Under the pieces are notes generated by a model that was not told the DNA's origin, made no database searches, and saw only the letters and a list, made by a program, of their open reading frames with translations. Shown in pieces: positions 54,001 to 64,000 of a stretch of DNA of 64,000 nucleotides. A program made the position numbers and the translations under genes. The DNA is from Actinernus sp. WN-2022 (Eukaryota; Cnidaria; Anthozoa; Actiniaria; Actinernidae): the NCBI GenBank assembly GCA_030867875.1, contig JAOWCC010001501.1:29470792-29534791 (forward strand). The letters run 5' to 3'. Every line of letters starts with the position of its first letter. The first letter of the stretch is position 1.

Positions 54001-57000
54001 CTCAAAGGCTTAGTGTTGTTTTTCGCATTCCGCATTGAAATTCGTTGAAAGTCGATTAAAAATTCATAAATATACTTAGCGTTTTTGCCTTTTCAGTTCT
54101 CGCCTCTCAACTGGGTGGGATCATACTTTAACTGTTAATTAAGATGGCGGATACTACTTAAAATACACGACCAAGATGATTAATCCCTGGTACGAGGTTG
54201 CACGAATTTACCTTCATTCCAACGCAAAGCCTGGAGAAGGGGGTTCCCCAGTAAGTTGGCAGCTTCGTTTCCTTATCGTTGAACCCAGTCTTTCCGCCAT
54301 TAATATTGTAATCACCTGTGTTTCCCCAGTAGGCTGAACTCCAGTGGAACGTCCGCTAAAAAAATAGAAAAAAGACGGTCATGTCGTTAATAAATGGAAT
54401 ATGGTTCTCCATGTTTTGTACAAAAACAAGAGCCTCCTATGAGGCTATACTCGTGCCTGTGACAAGGCAGGTTCATGATCAGTTCAGTTTAGACCCCTAC
54501 TCTTCCCTCTTCTCACCGCAGGAAACAACGTTTCGCATCTTTTCTTTTATGAGGAGTCTATATTGTATAACGTTTATTGGAGAACCAATCAATGCTCTGA
54601 TTGAAAATATCTAACGTGTTGTCATAACAACTAATCACCGAACTAAGGTGTTATTTATATCTGCAAAGGAGAATACATGCACACGTCTCACTTAAATTGG
54701 ACGCAGTGCTTGCTTGATCGAGAGTTCACAAGATCAAGTGTTATTTGAGAGAAGCCAACGTTAATTTACATCTAACCTGCGAATACAACCGTCTCTCATC
54801 GGCAGCCACAATCAAAACGCGTCCCCCGAGAGAGACGTCCGCGATTCGAGGCCAAACATTCCATACTGATGATGTTATGCGGCAAGGATCTGGTCGCGTT
54901 ATTTGATTGGCTTGTATATAATAATACAATACAATACTTTATTATATGGCTTTGCGATTTCCTGCATTCTGATTGGTCGACGCGCGGTCCGTCTTTTTGC
55001 GTATTCGGACCACGGTCCGTCTTTTTGCGTATTCGGACCGGCAATTTGAAAAAGAAAAATCAAGTAAACTGATGCATTAAAATTGAGTTTTGGTTGAATT
55101 TGATTTTTGGTTCTTTTTCCGTAAAATTGAAAAGAGCGGGAAATTGAGTTCACGCGCGCGCTTTCCGGAAGTAATATCAACCGTTAAGCGGAAGTGGAAA
55201 AAAAATCATCTAAAAATACAAAAAAATGCCATATAATAAACACCTTATTCACACTTCAGTTATTTACAAAGTTAACAGGAAAATTATATTTAGAGTTTAG
55301 AAAAAGTGGTAGGGAATAAAAGTTGTAAATAGGCTAAATATATAATAGAGAAAATGTCTAGCATCTAAATTAACCGTGAGGTTTTCGAGTTAGACACTAG
55401 TATAATATGTGTATACTAGACAATCAAATGAAGTGAAGTGTCATCGGTAGTTTAAGCACAGGCAGCCCAAGCTTACGATTTGTGGCTCTTACAAATCCTA
55501 CGGTAGATTACGTGATCACTCGCGCAAGATCGATTGCGTGATAGCGCGCGCTAGAGTCACCGTTTTGGATCGGTTTTAGAGCGCTTTTGATTTTTGAGAT
55601 CTCTCTCTATAATGAAATGAGATAGAGAGATCTCAAAAATCAAAAGCGCTCTAAAACCGATCCAAAATAGCCCAAAATAGCAGAGAATACCCAAGGATAT
55701 AAGAAAAGGACACTCGAGGTACATTTATTGCAAAATGTTATTTCATTACCTTTATTTTACCACGATACAAAATCAATGCAAACTCTATTAGTGAGCACAG
55801 GGAGTCCCTAACCGATAGTAGAATATTGGAAGATTGGATCGAAATATGTTTTGATGCGTGTGGGTTGCCTGTGGTTACTTTGCCGCGCGAGAGTAGTTAA
55901 CGTTGTGAATTTATCGTAGTCTGTTTGTTTTTATCCCAAAATTGTTCATTCGCAGCCTAAAATTCGGACAATAAAGTTATCTGGCTGTGAAATGAACCAG
56001 CTAAATGTGTAGCTTATTTATTATTCTGTAGTTTGCATTAGTTTTAAGACACCGGATAATGTTTTGAGCGAGATTTAAGCGTTTCAGTTCCCGATACCTG
56101 TTCGCTGATTTTCGCTATTTGATCCAAAAATTGTACTTTCTCATCCGAAAAATGGACAATAAAGTTATCTAGCTGTAAAACAAATCCACTGAGTGTGTAG
56201 CTTATTTATTATGCTGTAGCCTGTATGAGTTTGAAGACATCGGAGAACGTTTTGAGTGAGATTTAAGCGTTTGAGTTCACGGACACCTGTTCTCTCATTT
56301 TCACTACTGTATAAGTATTAGAAAGGGAAGACACGGTGAGCCAAGGTTTTTACTTTTTGACTGCAACGTATAACCCCATGGGGAACGACAAGACATGCCT
56401 TACCATATCCTCGAAGGGAGATACGTCACGCGACATTTTTCGTGACTCATAACGACTCAAACCCTTAGTAACCCCGAAGGGATTTCTTTGTCAAACTAAA
56501 TGTTCCTGGTACCTCCCCTACTGAGTCGTTTTTTGGTCAACAACGTTGCAGAGAAAAAGTAAACACCTCGGCTCACAAAAACGAAAATGAAATGTGTTCA
56601 AATGTTGTCTTAAACTAGAAGGCTTGCCAAAAAAAGTCACAGCAGGAGTGAGAAAATACTTAAACAACTTACATATGTGAATTAAATTAGAGATTATGAA
56701 ATTTGCAAAGGACTTCTGGTCGGTTTTCTGAACGCTGTGTCTCCCCTTTCAATACTTTATAGCAAGGCGATCGGCAGCGAAAATCAGCGAACAGGTATCG
56801 GTGAACTGAAACGCTTAAATCTCGCTCAAAACATTATCCGGTGTCTTAAAACTAATGCAAACTACAGAATAATAAATAAGCTACACATTTAGCTGGTTCA
56901 TTTCACAGCCAGATAACTTTATTGTCCGAATTTTAGGCTGCGAATGAATAATTTTGGGATAAAAACAAACAGACTACGATAAATTCACAACCACTCTCGC

Positions 57001-59162
57001 GCGGCAAATAAACCACAGGCAACCCACACGCATCAAAACTATCGATCCAATTCCAATCTTCCAATATTCTACTATCGGTTAGGGACTCCCTGTGTTAGTG
57101 AGATGACAAGGAAAATTTCTGGAGAAAACGGTGACTCTAGCGCGCGCTATCACGCAATCGATCTTGCGCGAGTTATCACGTAATCTACCGTAGGATTTGT
57201 AAGAGCCACAAATCGTGAGCTTGGGTTGCCTGTGGTTTAAATGGCTTGCCTTTTTTATCAGGAGGGGGGGGGGGGGGGGGGGGGGTTGGGCTGGTTAGAT
57301 TTTGTACTTTGCTTGGACACAATGACATGGCCCCCTCCCTCCATCTACCCCCACCCCCTCCCCCTCCCGCCATATACAAAAGGAAATTTAGAAAATCCTA
57401 TTGTTATCGTATACCACAATTTCTGCCCAATATTTTATTGCCTTTTTTCAGAAGCAGGACCATACCTACGAGGTCGTCCGCTCACTTCCTCCCCCTCCCC
57501 GTCTGATGGACTTCATAGACTTTCGTGTTCCTGACGTCATAATGTCAACCAATCAGAGCGAACTTTACACTTTTGGCAAAGTCTGGAATTTAAGGAATGT
57601 GCTCGCATATTTTTCTGAATGGCGTTGAAGAAGAACTTGATCATTGTGTCGACCGAAGTTGTAAAGTTTTCAGGATTTCGAAGCTATATCCAGAGCAGAA
57701 GAAAGCATTGGAATCGTTCATTGATCGAAACGAAGTGTTTGTGAATCTACGTACGGACTTTGGTAAATTACTAATCTTCCTCCGCTTATAGATCTCATGC
57801 ATTTAATAGATCTCAAACATTCTCCTAGGTTTTTGGCTTTTATAAGACCAAATCTTTCATGGAATATTATGATTTTTCTGCAGGAGTTATGAAAAAAGTT
57901 TCATGGCACTTGGGAGAATATTTTTGTTTTCAGAATTATGAACACACTTCCGTAAGTTCATGTACGGCGGGCTTCTAAACTTTGCACAAAAAGTCCGGTT
58001 AAAACAATCTCTGATACCAGAAAACCTACACTAGGACAACTTTAGGGTCTTGTGTGACTAATCGGCATACATATCAAGCTTCAAAACGTTTTAAAAATAA
58101 AAGTAAAAGCGTAAAGGTTCTAAGTTTACAGTAACAAACTTTACGGCAGTGAATCGAGTCTGATATTTCTTGTATTTATATTTTCTGTCCTGTCCTGCAA
58201 ATACTGCACGCAAACTTCCGTTTAAAAAGTTCCTGCTCTCCAAAGAACCACAGCAGATCAAACAGGATACCATTCTGAGAAATCGAGATAAGTTTGAAGC
58301 TGTAGAATGTTTTTTCCAGTGCATGAAAGCTGATAGATCCAACTAGAAAAAGCCGCTACTGCACGACTGTTCTACACTTTACGCTTCAATTCTTACGCGT
58401 GTTCGTATTGGCTTATTGTAAAAACAAAGGTTGATGACGTCAGGAACATGAAAGTCTATGAAGTCCATCAGACGGGGAGGGGGAGGAAGTGAGCGGACGA
58501 CCTCGTATCGTCTGATAATCAGGCTAGACCATACCCAGACAGAAAATTTAGTCGAGGCAAGACTTGCGAACGCCATCACTAGGGGGATAGGGGGATTCAA
58601 CAAAACCTATATTTTTTATCGTTAATTATTGTAAACTTTAATGGCTGCGAGAATGAAAGAACCTCCAGAATAAGTCTTGCCCTTGTAGTGTCAGAAAAAG
58701 ACCTCTCGTAAGAAAAAGGCGTTTCTCAAACTTTCATGCGAGCTCTCAACAACTGCTCTCTGGAACCAAAACTTACTGACATAAAGCTGTGATATGTTGT
58801 TCACTAAGAAACGTGCAGAACTTAATAAGTATTAATTATAATATAGGAAGAAAAGGATGCGGCGTTGGCGTTCTCATTCACTGTCCTTATGTAGTTTTCT
58901 AGCGAAATAACTTTTTTTTCAGAGTTATTAAATGCACACTGCAAACATATAATCTGGTGGGTAACTGTCTTTAATACTTGTATCGAGGAACTTAACATAA
59001 TACTTAAGTGTGCTTTATCTGAACTACTTTAAAATACAATTAGTTCAGTCTGCATGTGTTAAGTATAACAGCAGGATTTCTCACCGAATTCCCGTTTATC
59101 TTCATGACCATTGTCCAGGGCCCTGCTCCACATCCCGACAGCGCGCTCATGTGGCAATAGGC
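50686..59162 (-). CDS. Secreted fibrinogen-related (intelectin-like) protein, three exons
   Basis: Exons 59085-59162, 54212-54355 and 50686-51075 are all phase 0 and splice into 204 codons including the stop. The encoded domain is the fibrinogen-related module that cnidarians have expanded in secreted and skeletal-matrix-type proteins. It reads CGAGPWTMVMKINGNS, then the GGKTGFNDKETKLPTYW core, LCVGMK, GRYTATHVGRERWRSLI, YCNREGFNV, KARIGII, IGFGT, CGNES and the end HIKAFGYIMVQ. Likely roles are carbohydrate binding (lectin-like immunity) or matrix adhesion. The signal peptide and N-terminal exons were not identified. The introns are full of transposons, yet the frame is clean, so the gene is probably functional. 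Confidence 0.82.
51411..51519. mobile_element. 109-bp hairpin MITE
   Basis: CGGTATATACTTCATGGTAG, TTTCGTTCCATATAGTCTCC mirrored across a 14-nt loop. Near-perfect. Confidence 0.8.
51661..51753 (+). repeat. Dispersed 100-bp repeat, second copy
   Basis: Pairs with 22520-22622. Ends in CAGCCGCCATCTTTTTCG, a YY1-like core in the antisense direction. Confidence 0.6.
51812..52266. mobile_element. TIR element with AGGGAGCGGTCAGTAATTA ends
   Basis: AGGGAGCGGTCAGTAATTATT and AATAATTACTAACCGCTCCC inverted. The interior repeats GGGGGAGGGTCACA. Related in style to 22692-22914. No coding. Confidence 0.65.
52353..52636. mobile_element. TTAA MITE copy, AGGGGCTATG family
   Basis: Left end AAAGGCCGGGTTATGTCATG, right end CGTGACACAGCCCTTTTAA. 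Shares TTTGAAAATCTCTGAAAATAA with 38643-38909 and GTCAATGTTCGATTG with 59254. The left TTAA is mutated. Confidence 0.6.
53380..53573. mobile_element. 194-bp palindromic MITE
   Basis: GCTCACTT, TGGGGCGAGTTCGGTTTCGC and AAGGTGCTTGGGATCGTTAC are mirrored on the right, with an inner ACTGGGGACAGT stem, ending AAGTGAGC. Open frames on both strands are products of the palindrome. Confidence 0.75.
53574..54211. other. Intron sequence
   Basis: AT-rich, no repeat recognised apart from an ACCGGTTTCGACCGGTTC motif near 53978. Confidence 0.3.
54212..54355 (-). CDS. Fibrinogen-related gene, middle exon
   Basis: Acceptor TTTTTTTAG, donor GTAAAT, 48 codons, phase 0. Codes RTFHWSSAYWGNTGDYN, INGGKTGFNDKETKLPTYWG and TPFSRLCVGMK. 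The ETKLPTYW(N/G)TPFS(K/R)(I/L)C(L/V)GMK block is diagnostic of the family. Confidence 0.88.
54924..55400 (-). repeat. LINE 3' tail interrupted by a MITE
   Basis: AATACAATACAATACTTTA at 54924-54941 continues at 55245 with TTATTCACACTTCAG and then GTAAATAGGCTAAATATATA. The intact order is seen at 32373-32505. Confidence 0.65.
54942..55244. mobile_element. 303-bp MITE with TTA target duplication
   Basis: TTATATGGCTTTGCG at the left, GCCATATAATAAACACC at the right, and TTA flanks (54939-54941, 55245-55247) fit a Harbinger-type target. Contains a tandem doublet GTCCGTCTTTTTGCGTATTC GGACC at 54988-55040. Confidence 0.6.
55456..57235. mobile_element. 1.8-kb foldback element (TTTAA TSD)
   Basis: TTTAA at 55451-55455 and 57236-57240. 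Ends GCACAGGCAGCCCAAGCT and AGCTTGGGTTGCCTGTGG. The arms extend several hundred bases inward (for example AATAAAGTTATCTGGCTGTG and AAATGTGTAGCTTATTTAT and their inverses). The left arm holds an additional perfect hairpin (55562-55669, TTTTGGATCGGTTTTAGAGC mirrored) absent from the right arm, and a second diverged copy of a 190-bp piece (56155-56300). No transposase. Confidence 0.8.
57241..57457. other. Poly-G tract and spacer
   Basis: A run of 20 or more G (57262-57285) and a C-rich region create spurious open frames on both strands. No gene. Confidence 0.5.
57597..57791 (+). pseudogene. RecQ-type helicase fragment in H2
   Basis: Open frame from ATG 57597 with EEELDHCVDRSCKVFRISKL, then YPEQKKALESFIDRNEVFVN and LRTDFGKLLIFLRL. 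The Q-like motif is kept. Walker A is degraded (TDFGKLL for TGFGKSL), so it could not bind nucleotide normally. The frame is intact where H1 is shifted, and the motif is intact in H1 where it is damaged here. Both derive from an intact ancestor. Confidence 0.6.
58091..58273 (-). pseudogene. Unknown ORF in H2, homologous to H1 44167-44328
   Basis: MVSCLICCGSLESRNFLNGS then LRAVFAGQ, diverging into a lysine/tyrosine-rich stretch. Function unknown. Confidence 0.35.
58536..59084. other. Intron of the fibrinogen-related gene
   Basis: Nothing recognised. Confidence 0.3.
59085..59162 (-). CDS. Fibrinogen-related gene, upstream exon
   Basis: Acceptor TTTCCAG, donor GTGAGA, 26 codons, phase 0. Codes AYCHMSALSGCGAG then PWTMVMKINGNS, the CHM..CGGGGWT(L/M)VMKI(D/N)G start of the domain. 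An earlier exon in phase 0 is required. Confidence 0.85.
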
Positions 59163-59253
59163 CTGGAAACGACGTCCACTTACAGTCAGCGTGTAGGCCT
59201 TGCTTTGAGTCACCCAGCTGAGGAAATATGAATGGCAAACATGTATTATTTAA

Positions 59254-59470
59254 AGTGCTGTGTCATGGTTTTGCATGAGCATGTCTGGAATCAATGTTCG
59301 ATTGGTGGCTGTTAATTGACTGCGAAAGGATATGGATTATTTCCCTTGAAAACTACAATCTTGGACTCTTAATGTTTTGGTTCATTTTTTTGTCATTTTT
59401 GCACGCTTTACCTGAGTGAGTACCCCTCCGAAAATAATTTACCTCGGAGCCTCATGTTGAAACCTCTGTG
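59254..59470. mobile_element. Degraded TTAA element, AGGGGCTATG family
   Basis: After TTAA (59250-59253) AGTGCTGTGTCATGGTTTTG and AATGTTCGATTGGTGGCTGT match the copy at 52353. The right end is not clear. Confidence 0.45.
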
Positions 59471-61100
59471 TGCGACAAGTGAAGCATATATCGAAATTAA
59501 AGTGGTCTATTCGCCTCTGTTCCTTTGTTTTCAGCGTCGCGAGTGAAAAATTGCATAACACATCCATTACCGATAACGGTGTTATCGATGTGGGATGAAT
59601 TAGTTTCTCACATGGTTACTGCACCGACGCGTCAGGCTGCAATACTCTATTTACCTTTTCACTTCTTTCGATCGTTATTCTTTTTTATAAAGGAACTTTT
59701 ATTGACCAAAAGAATACATTAATCTTTCCATAATTTCCTGTAATTCTATATTTCTAAGAGGAAAACGTGATTTACATCGACAGGGACAACAAGCGAGTCC
59801 TGATAACGAGACATGATCAGATAGAAAGAGCAAAAATAGAAATTTAGGCCCCCTAATCGTGCGGGCGTAGATCTAGACTAGAACGAGACATGTGAGAAAG
59901 GTCAAGACGAAACGAGAACTAGGCATGTACGTGACTTGAAAATATCGGATGTGCTTACTGCCCAATATTCAATTATACGATTGGGAAAGTGAAGTTGGGG
60001 ATGCAACTTCGTTCACAAATCAGGAGATAATTCGAGGTGTTGTTATTTAACACTGTACTGGTTTAAAGTACCGGCTTCGATCGTTGGAAATGCAAAGGTT
60101 TAGAGTTTCGGTGCACGGCTCTACTGAGAAGTGTTACCCACTTACGTGATATACTTCAGGTTTGCATTTTATGCGCAAAGCTCTTCACTTATATTGTTTA
60201 AAGGTTAGTCCTCAGAATCAGTGTAATGTTTTTATCTCCATGCAGTCCTGAAAGTCCTGCTGCCAAAAATACCAAAGCCCAGCTCGGATCGGAGTCCAAG
60301 TCAGCTCCGGCGATTACCGTTTCTTTCCTATAACTTGAGGTGCAGTCAAAATATTTCATTCGCAAGGAAAGTAGAGACTCTTCAAATTCTACCAAACGAT
60401 GCTTGAGACATGATAACAAGCTAGCTACCAAGAGTATTTATTTGCTCCTCGATTGTAAAAGTCCCACTCATTCTCGAATCTACAGCCTAAAGCGGCCTAC
60501 ACTTCTAATCCGCCGCTGTTGAAACAACATTCTCACGGTTTTCTGGGAAGAGTACATTAAAACAAGAGGCCCTGAGTGGCCTTAACTCGGGCCACCTATA
60601 GCATTTACTGCATGGAGTTCTAGCATAATTTTGTATCAACATGGTTTGTGCTAGAGTAGCCAGAGAATTGGTTCTCTACTGATGCTCTTGTCTGTCAAAT
60701 GTCAATGTGCAAATGCCCCATGAATTCCGGGGAGGGGATTAGGTTAGGGTTATGGTATTCCCGGGGGGGTTGGAAATGATAGAGCCATAATACACACACA
60801 GCACACACATACATACATACATGCTGTGCATGTACATTTCAGCCACAATTTCCTTCAATTCCGTAGTTTAATATTACTTTCTTTTCAATATTATTGTTCC
60901 TTGAGGATCGTTAGAATTACAAAAGAACTTGGTATGGGTGTTGTTGATTGAAGTGCAATGGTTATTTGAGTAGTCTGCACGGTGATGAAAATTAATCTTG
61001 CTGCGACCCCAATGATGTAAAAAAATGAGTGGACATTGCATGTTTCTTTGTGGCCTGCCATTATAAGTTTCAGTCTCCTTCAAGATCTCAAGAATGTTTA
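59471..61100. other. Noncoding upstream region, one unassigned frame
   Basis: A 77-codon minus frame (60198-60431) reads VEFEESLLSLRMKYFDCTSS then YRKET before a possible GTAATC donor, and could be an N-terminal exon of the fibrinogen-related gene, but no family match is recalled. Near 60700 a fragment AAATGCCCCATGAATTCCGG of the Harbinger-type family and an (ACAC/ACAT)n tract at 60790-60825 are visible. Confidence 0.25.
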
Positions 61101-61103
61101 TAA

Positions 61104-61751
61104 GGCCTGGTTCATTTAATAGAAAATAGATTTACGTTAAAAAATGTTTTCTTACAGAAATAAAAGTTTAAACAAAATCTAATTACATCATAATACTAAT
61201 ATCAACTTCCTTAAATTTGTTAAGTGGATGGTTGTCGTATCACGTGATCGATGACGTCATAATTATATAAAATCGTTTAAGTGAAATGCGGCTGCGACGA
61301 TAACATATGAATATAAAGTAACCCTGCTAAAACATTACTCCTCCCGCAGTGTTTCAGACCACGCTTAGAAAACATGACTATCATGTAAAGGTAAGGAGAT
61401 ATTAAGGGTACAAAAAGTCACGTGACCTATTTTGCATATGTTCGCCTTAATTACTCGTTAACGAAACATTGTAGTCATCTTTTCTAAGCTGATTTAGGTT
61501 TTTACCTTAACTAAACATATCCACTCATCATCCTAGCTGTTTTAAACTCGGAGCCGCGTTTTTGATTTACTGATTTCGTGTTCTAAGTCACGTGACAGAC
61601 CACGTGACACGTTTTACTACACACGAACCACTTAAGGTAGTCAAGAATGGCGATACCTATTATTGTGAGAAACTTGGCGTACTTACCATACTCGGCTGTG
61701 CTGAAATAATGAAAACAGTTTTTACCCGAAATGCGATCCCTGAACCAGGCC
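61104..61751. mobile_element. TTAA-type TIR element, GGCCTGGTTCA ends
   Basis: GGCCTGGTTCATTT at the left and TGAACCAGGCC at the right, with TTAA at 61752-61755 (left TTAT/TAA, decayed). Ends resemble T1 (AGGCTGGTTCACAC). Contains four CACGTG(A) palindromes. No coding. Confidence 0.5.
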
Positions 61752-62179
61752 TTAACATGCTTGAGATGTAGAAAATGAGCACTAGCACAGTGGCAGCTCA
61801 CTAATACTAGAAAATGGTGGTCTGTAGTTTACGACCTCAATCGAAAATATTGTATTGAGAATTTAGCCTGAATTTCAGGCGTCTCCACTGGTTTGTTAAT
61901 AATTGAGAATTACAAATAGATGACTTTATTTCACATGTAGAATGACATTACCAAACTATTCACAATGAATAGCAACATTATGTGGAATTTGTTGTTCTAA
62001 ATTGCTTGATTTCTCATAGTCGTACTGCACCTGATATAACACGGTGGGCACAAACGACCATAAAAACGGCATCAGTTCTATATTTTAAAAAGTTTTCAAT
62101 GCAGACGATTGAATTTTGGTAGAAGGATGTAGAATCGCAAAAGGAATATAACCTGATTTTTTAAGCTATGTTACTACCA

Positions 62180-62945
62180 TCGTGACGTCACAATGACGTC
62201 ATTTATCAATTTGTAATTACGTTTCTTGCAACTGTTCATTATCTCTAAAAACGAAATGTCGCATATTGTTAAAATCTACTCGTGATGAGAATGAAGGAAT
62301 CGAAAACCCGATGTCGATTGGTTAAGGAAATCAAAAGTTATGAAAGTTTGAATTTTGTCCTTTTTCCCCGCCAAAATTTGTCGGGAAATAAACACCACAA
62401 AAGCATTTATAAAAACATCGCTTCATTCAATTTTTAGAGTTGTAAATATTGTTGCATGACATTTTGTCCAATCATAAAACACGTTGGTGGCTAAAATCGT
62501 ATGTTTTTCGAATTTTGATTTTTTGTCCATAACCGGCTTAAAATTGAAGTCATATTTTCAGCAACGTCATTATGACGTCATACATTTTTATACATGCCCT
62601 TAGAAAAAAATCCTTCGAGTGATTTTCGAGTTTTAGTGATGAAATGCGCTAGTCTGGCACTCAAAACCCACATTATTTTCTTTTCTTGATTTTTTAACAA
62701 CAGGCAGCCTTATTTAGGTATGACACCTGACGTCACTAAATATGACGTCATAGCAACAGTCATTCCTCTATAACTTTTGCTATAATAGTCGTAGAACGTT
62801 CAAATTTGCGCCAAAGGAATGTGTGTCATGAAGGCCCTTTGATGGTATAGTCTGTTTGTAACATCTATTAAAGGGGGAATTTTACCAAAAAAGGAGGCAT
62901 CACTTATGACGTCACAACAACGTCATCATACTAACATAAAACACC
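62180..62945. repeat. Cluster of TGACGTCA palindromes
   Basis: TGACGTCA occurs at about 62191, 62202, 62573, 62728, 62742 and 62908, some as pairs 11-14 bp apart. It is the cAMP-response-element octamer. Surrounding repeated wording suggests a decayed repeat family more than a designed enhancer. 61756-62180 and 62946-63590 show nothing further. Confidence 0.5.
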
Positions 62946-63596
62946 TAAAATATGTAGTTTCATTTTGTTAACAATTAAGTCACCAACATTTCTTCAAATT
63001 GAGACTATAAATAAAGAAATGGTTTTAATTTTAATTATTTGTCCACGCTCACTGATGCCGATTTTGACGTACTTTATGCCCGACGTGTAATTACAATGCA
63101 TCAAATTTGAGTGACTTACACTACTCTATACATAATATCATTATGTCAGTTCTAAAAAAAAAACATTAAATACACTGTAGAATGCCTAAACCAAGAGATA
63201 ATAATCAAATACAAAGAGGTACAGGCCAGATGTAAATAGACCCGGGAAATAGAACAAAATAAAACCAGTGTCAATTAAACACGCCACAGATAAATATGCG
63301 ATTTCCACATCAGAGTCATTTATCGTTCATTTGAAAAAATCTTCATTTCGGATTACTTACTCAGTTTATAATCACTCACTGCATCCTGGATTTTCGTTCC
63401 CGAATTTATAAACATTTAAATACATGTGCATGGGGGGCGAAATGACTGTAATTCTTTTAAAAGGCCCCTGTCAGTCAGAGAACTGAGAAATCGGGTAATT
63501 TCTACTACACTTTCGAGAGGTTAATAACAATAAATAACAACACAACGACAGTCAATTGGTATAAAGGTTATCATGTTCAGATTAGCGGCTACTTAC

Positions 63597-63910
63597 ATTT
63601 ACAAGCTGTTGTCTTTATAGTCAGTGTTGATCGCAGAGCAGACTGTCACGAGTTTATCTTAAAGCATGTCGCATAATATGTGATAAATTCCCGTCCAAAG
63701 CTCGTGAAACACCTCTCAGCTTTAGAAAAGACAAAAATCTTGGTATTGCACTTGAAGGAACCTTTGGTTTACAAAAAAAAAAACAGCCACTCGCCGCCAT
63801 CTTGAAAAACATGGAAATGTTGTTCACTGTTCACGTGACCAGCACAGTGCAATCTGATTGGTACGGTGGCGAAAAGAACTTCCAAAGAAGGTGCAATCTG
63901 ATTGGTTAAC
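63597..63910 (-). promoter_or_regulatory. Possible first exon and promoter on the minus strand
   Basis: A GTAAGT donor (63591-63596) ends a candidate noncoding exon. Above it lie CCGCCATCTTG (63792-63802, YY1-type) and two ATTGG/CCAAT boxes within repeated CAATCTGATTGGT (about 63850 and 63892). It could serve the fibrinogen-related gene or another one beyond the edge. Confidence 0.3.
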
Positions 63911-64000
63911 GGCGCAAAATCTCGACATAAAAAAATAAAACTTGCGTTTTCTGACTCCAGCCGGCCAAAGGCCTGGCCCGAGTAATTAGTAAGAACGCCA

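Larger units (their letters stand above)
57467..58526. mobile_element. Mutator-like TIR element H2 (second copy, shortened left end)
   Basis: Inverted copy of H1. A perfect 9-bp duplication GACCATACC lies at 57458-57466 and 58527-58535. The right end is full (ATAATCAGGCTA), but the left end starts at TACGAGGTCGTCC, 19 bp inside the usual terminus, directly against the duplication. Carries the RecQ-type fragment (plus, 57597-57791) and the unknown frame (minus, 58091-58273). Confidence 0.85.

Noticed and set aside
57185..57628. Several frames with poly-Gly or poly-Pro
   Set aside because: Produced by the poly-G/C tract and the C-rich TIR of H2.
61583..61801. 72-codon minus frame ending at a GTAAGT donor (AWFRDRISGKNCF)
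   Set aside because: It runs across the terminal inverted repeat of the element at 61104-61751, so it is unlikely to be a host exon.

Overview
The window is eukaryotic and most likely comes from an anthozoan cnidarian, probably a stony coral. Short phase-compatible exons with GT/AG borders are separated by kilobase introns packed with transposable elements. The two readable host genes are an AMP-activated protein kinase beta subunit and a secreted fibrinogen-related protein of the type common in corals and anemones. The repeats (L2/CR1-type LINEs, a Penelope-like element, tRNA-derived SINEs, many TIR and foldback elements) also fit. The species call is inference.

Layout, left to right. (1) 148-232 (-): first coding exon of a secreted protein that runs off the left edge. 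(2) 495-10814: a tandem array of about 3.71-kb units. Unit 1 carries an inserted L2-like LINE fragment, unit 2 is complete, and unit 3 is shortened by recombination between internal repeats. (3) 10815-17127: decayed retroelements, namely a frameshifted LINE (+), the 3' part of a Penelope-like element with GIY-YIG remnant and hammerhead-like motif (+), and a composite CR1-like LINE (-). (4) 17.1-22.9 kb: noncoding, with a nested cluster of TTAA-flanked elements whose pre-insertion site is preserved next door. (5) 22967-42714 (-): AMPK beta, five coding exons (246 codons) in consistent phase, with a possible 5'UTR exon at about 47.3 kb. Only the last exon (about 25 residues) was not found. Intron 2 (8.8 kb) holds two adjacent giant foldback elements, 33666-36032 and 36092-39972. 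(6) 43.9-50.6 kb: intergenic or 5' intron DNA with a Mutator-like element carrying a RecQ-type helicase fragment, a Harbinger-type element, and a SINE split by a TIR element. (7) 50686-59162 (-): three phase-0 exons of the fibrinogen-related gene, whose N-terminal exons were not identified. Its introns and the region beyond hold a second copy of the RecQ-carrying element, a 1.8-kb foldback, several TTAA elements and a cluster of TGACGTCA palindromes.

The two host genes are unrelated in function (intracellular energy sensing versus a secreted lectin-like or matrix protein), and I see no sign of coordination. The main interest of the window is its transposon record: target-site duplications (TTAA, TAA, TTA, TA, TTTAA, GTATTG, 8-bp and 9-bp), paralogous empty sites and a three-level nest allow insertion order and superfamily to be read from one locus. 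All coordinates and counts are by eye.
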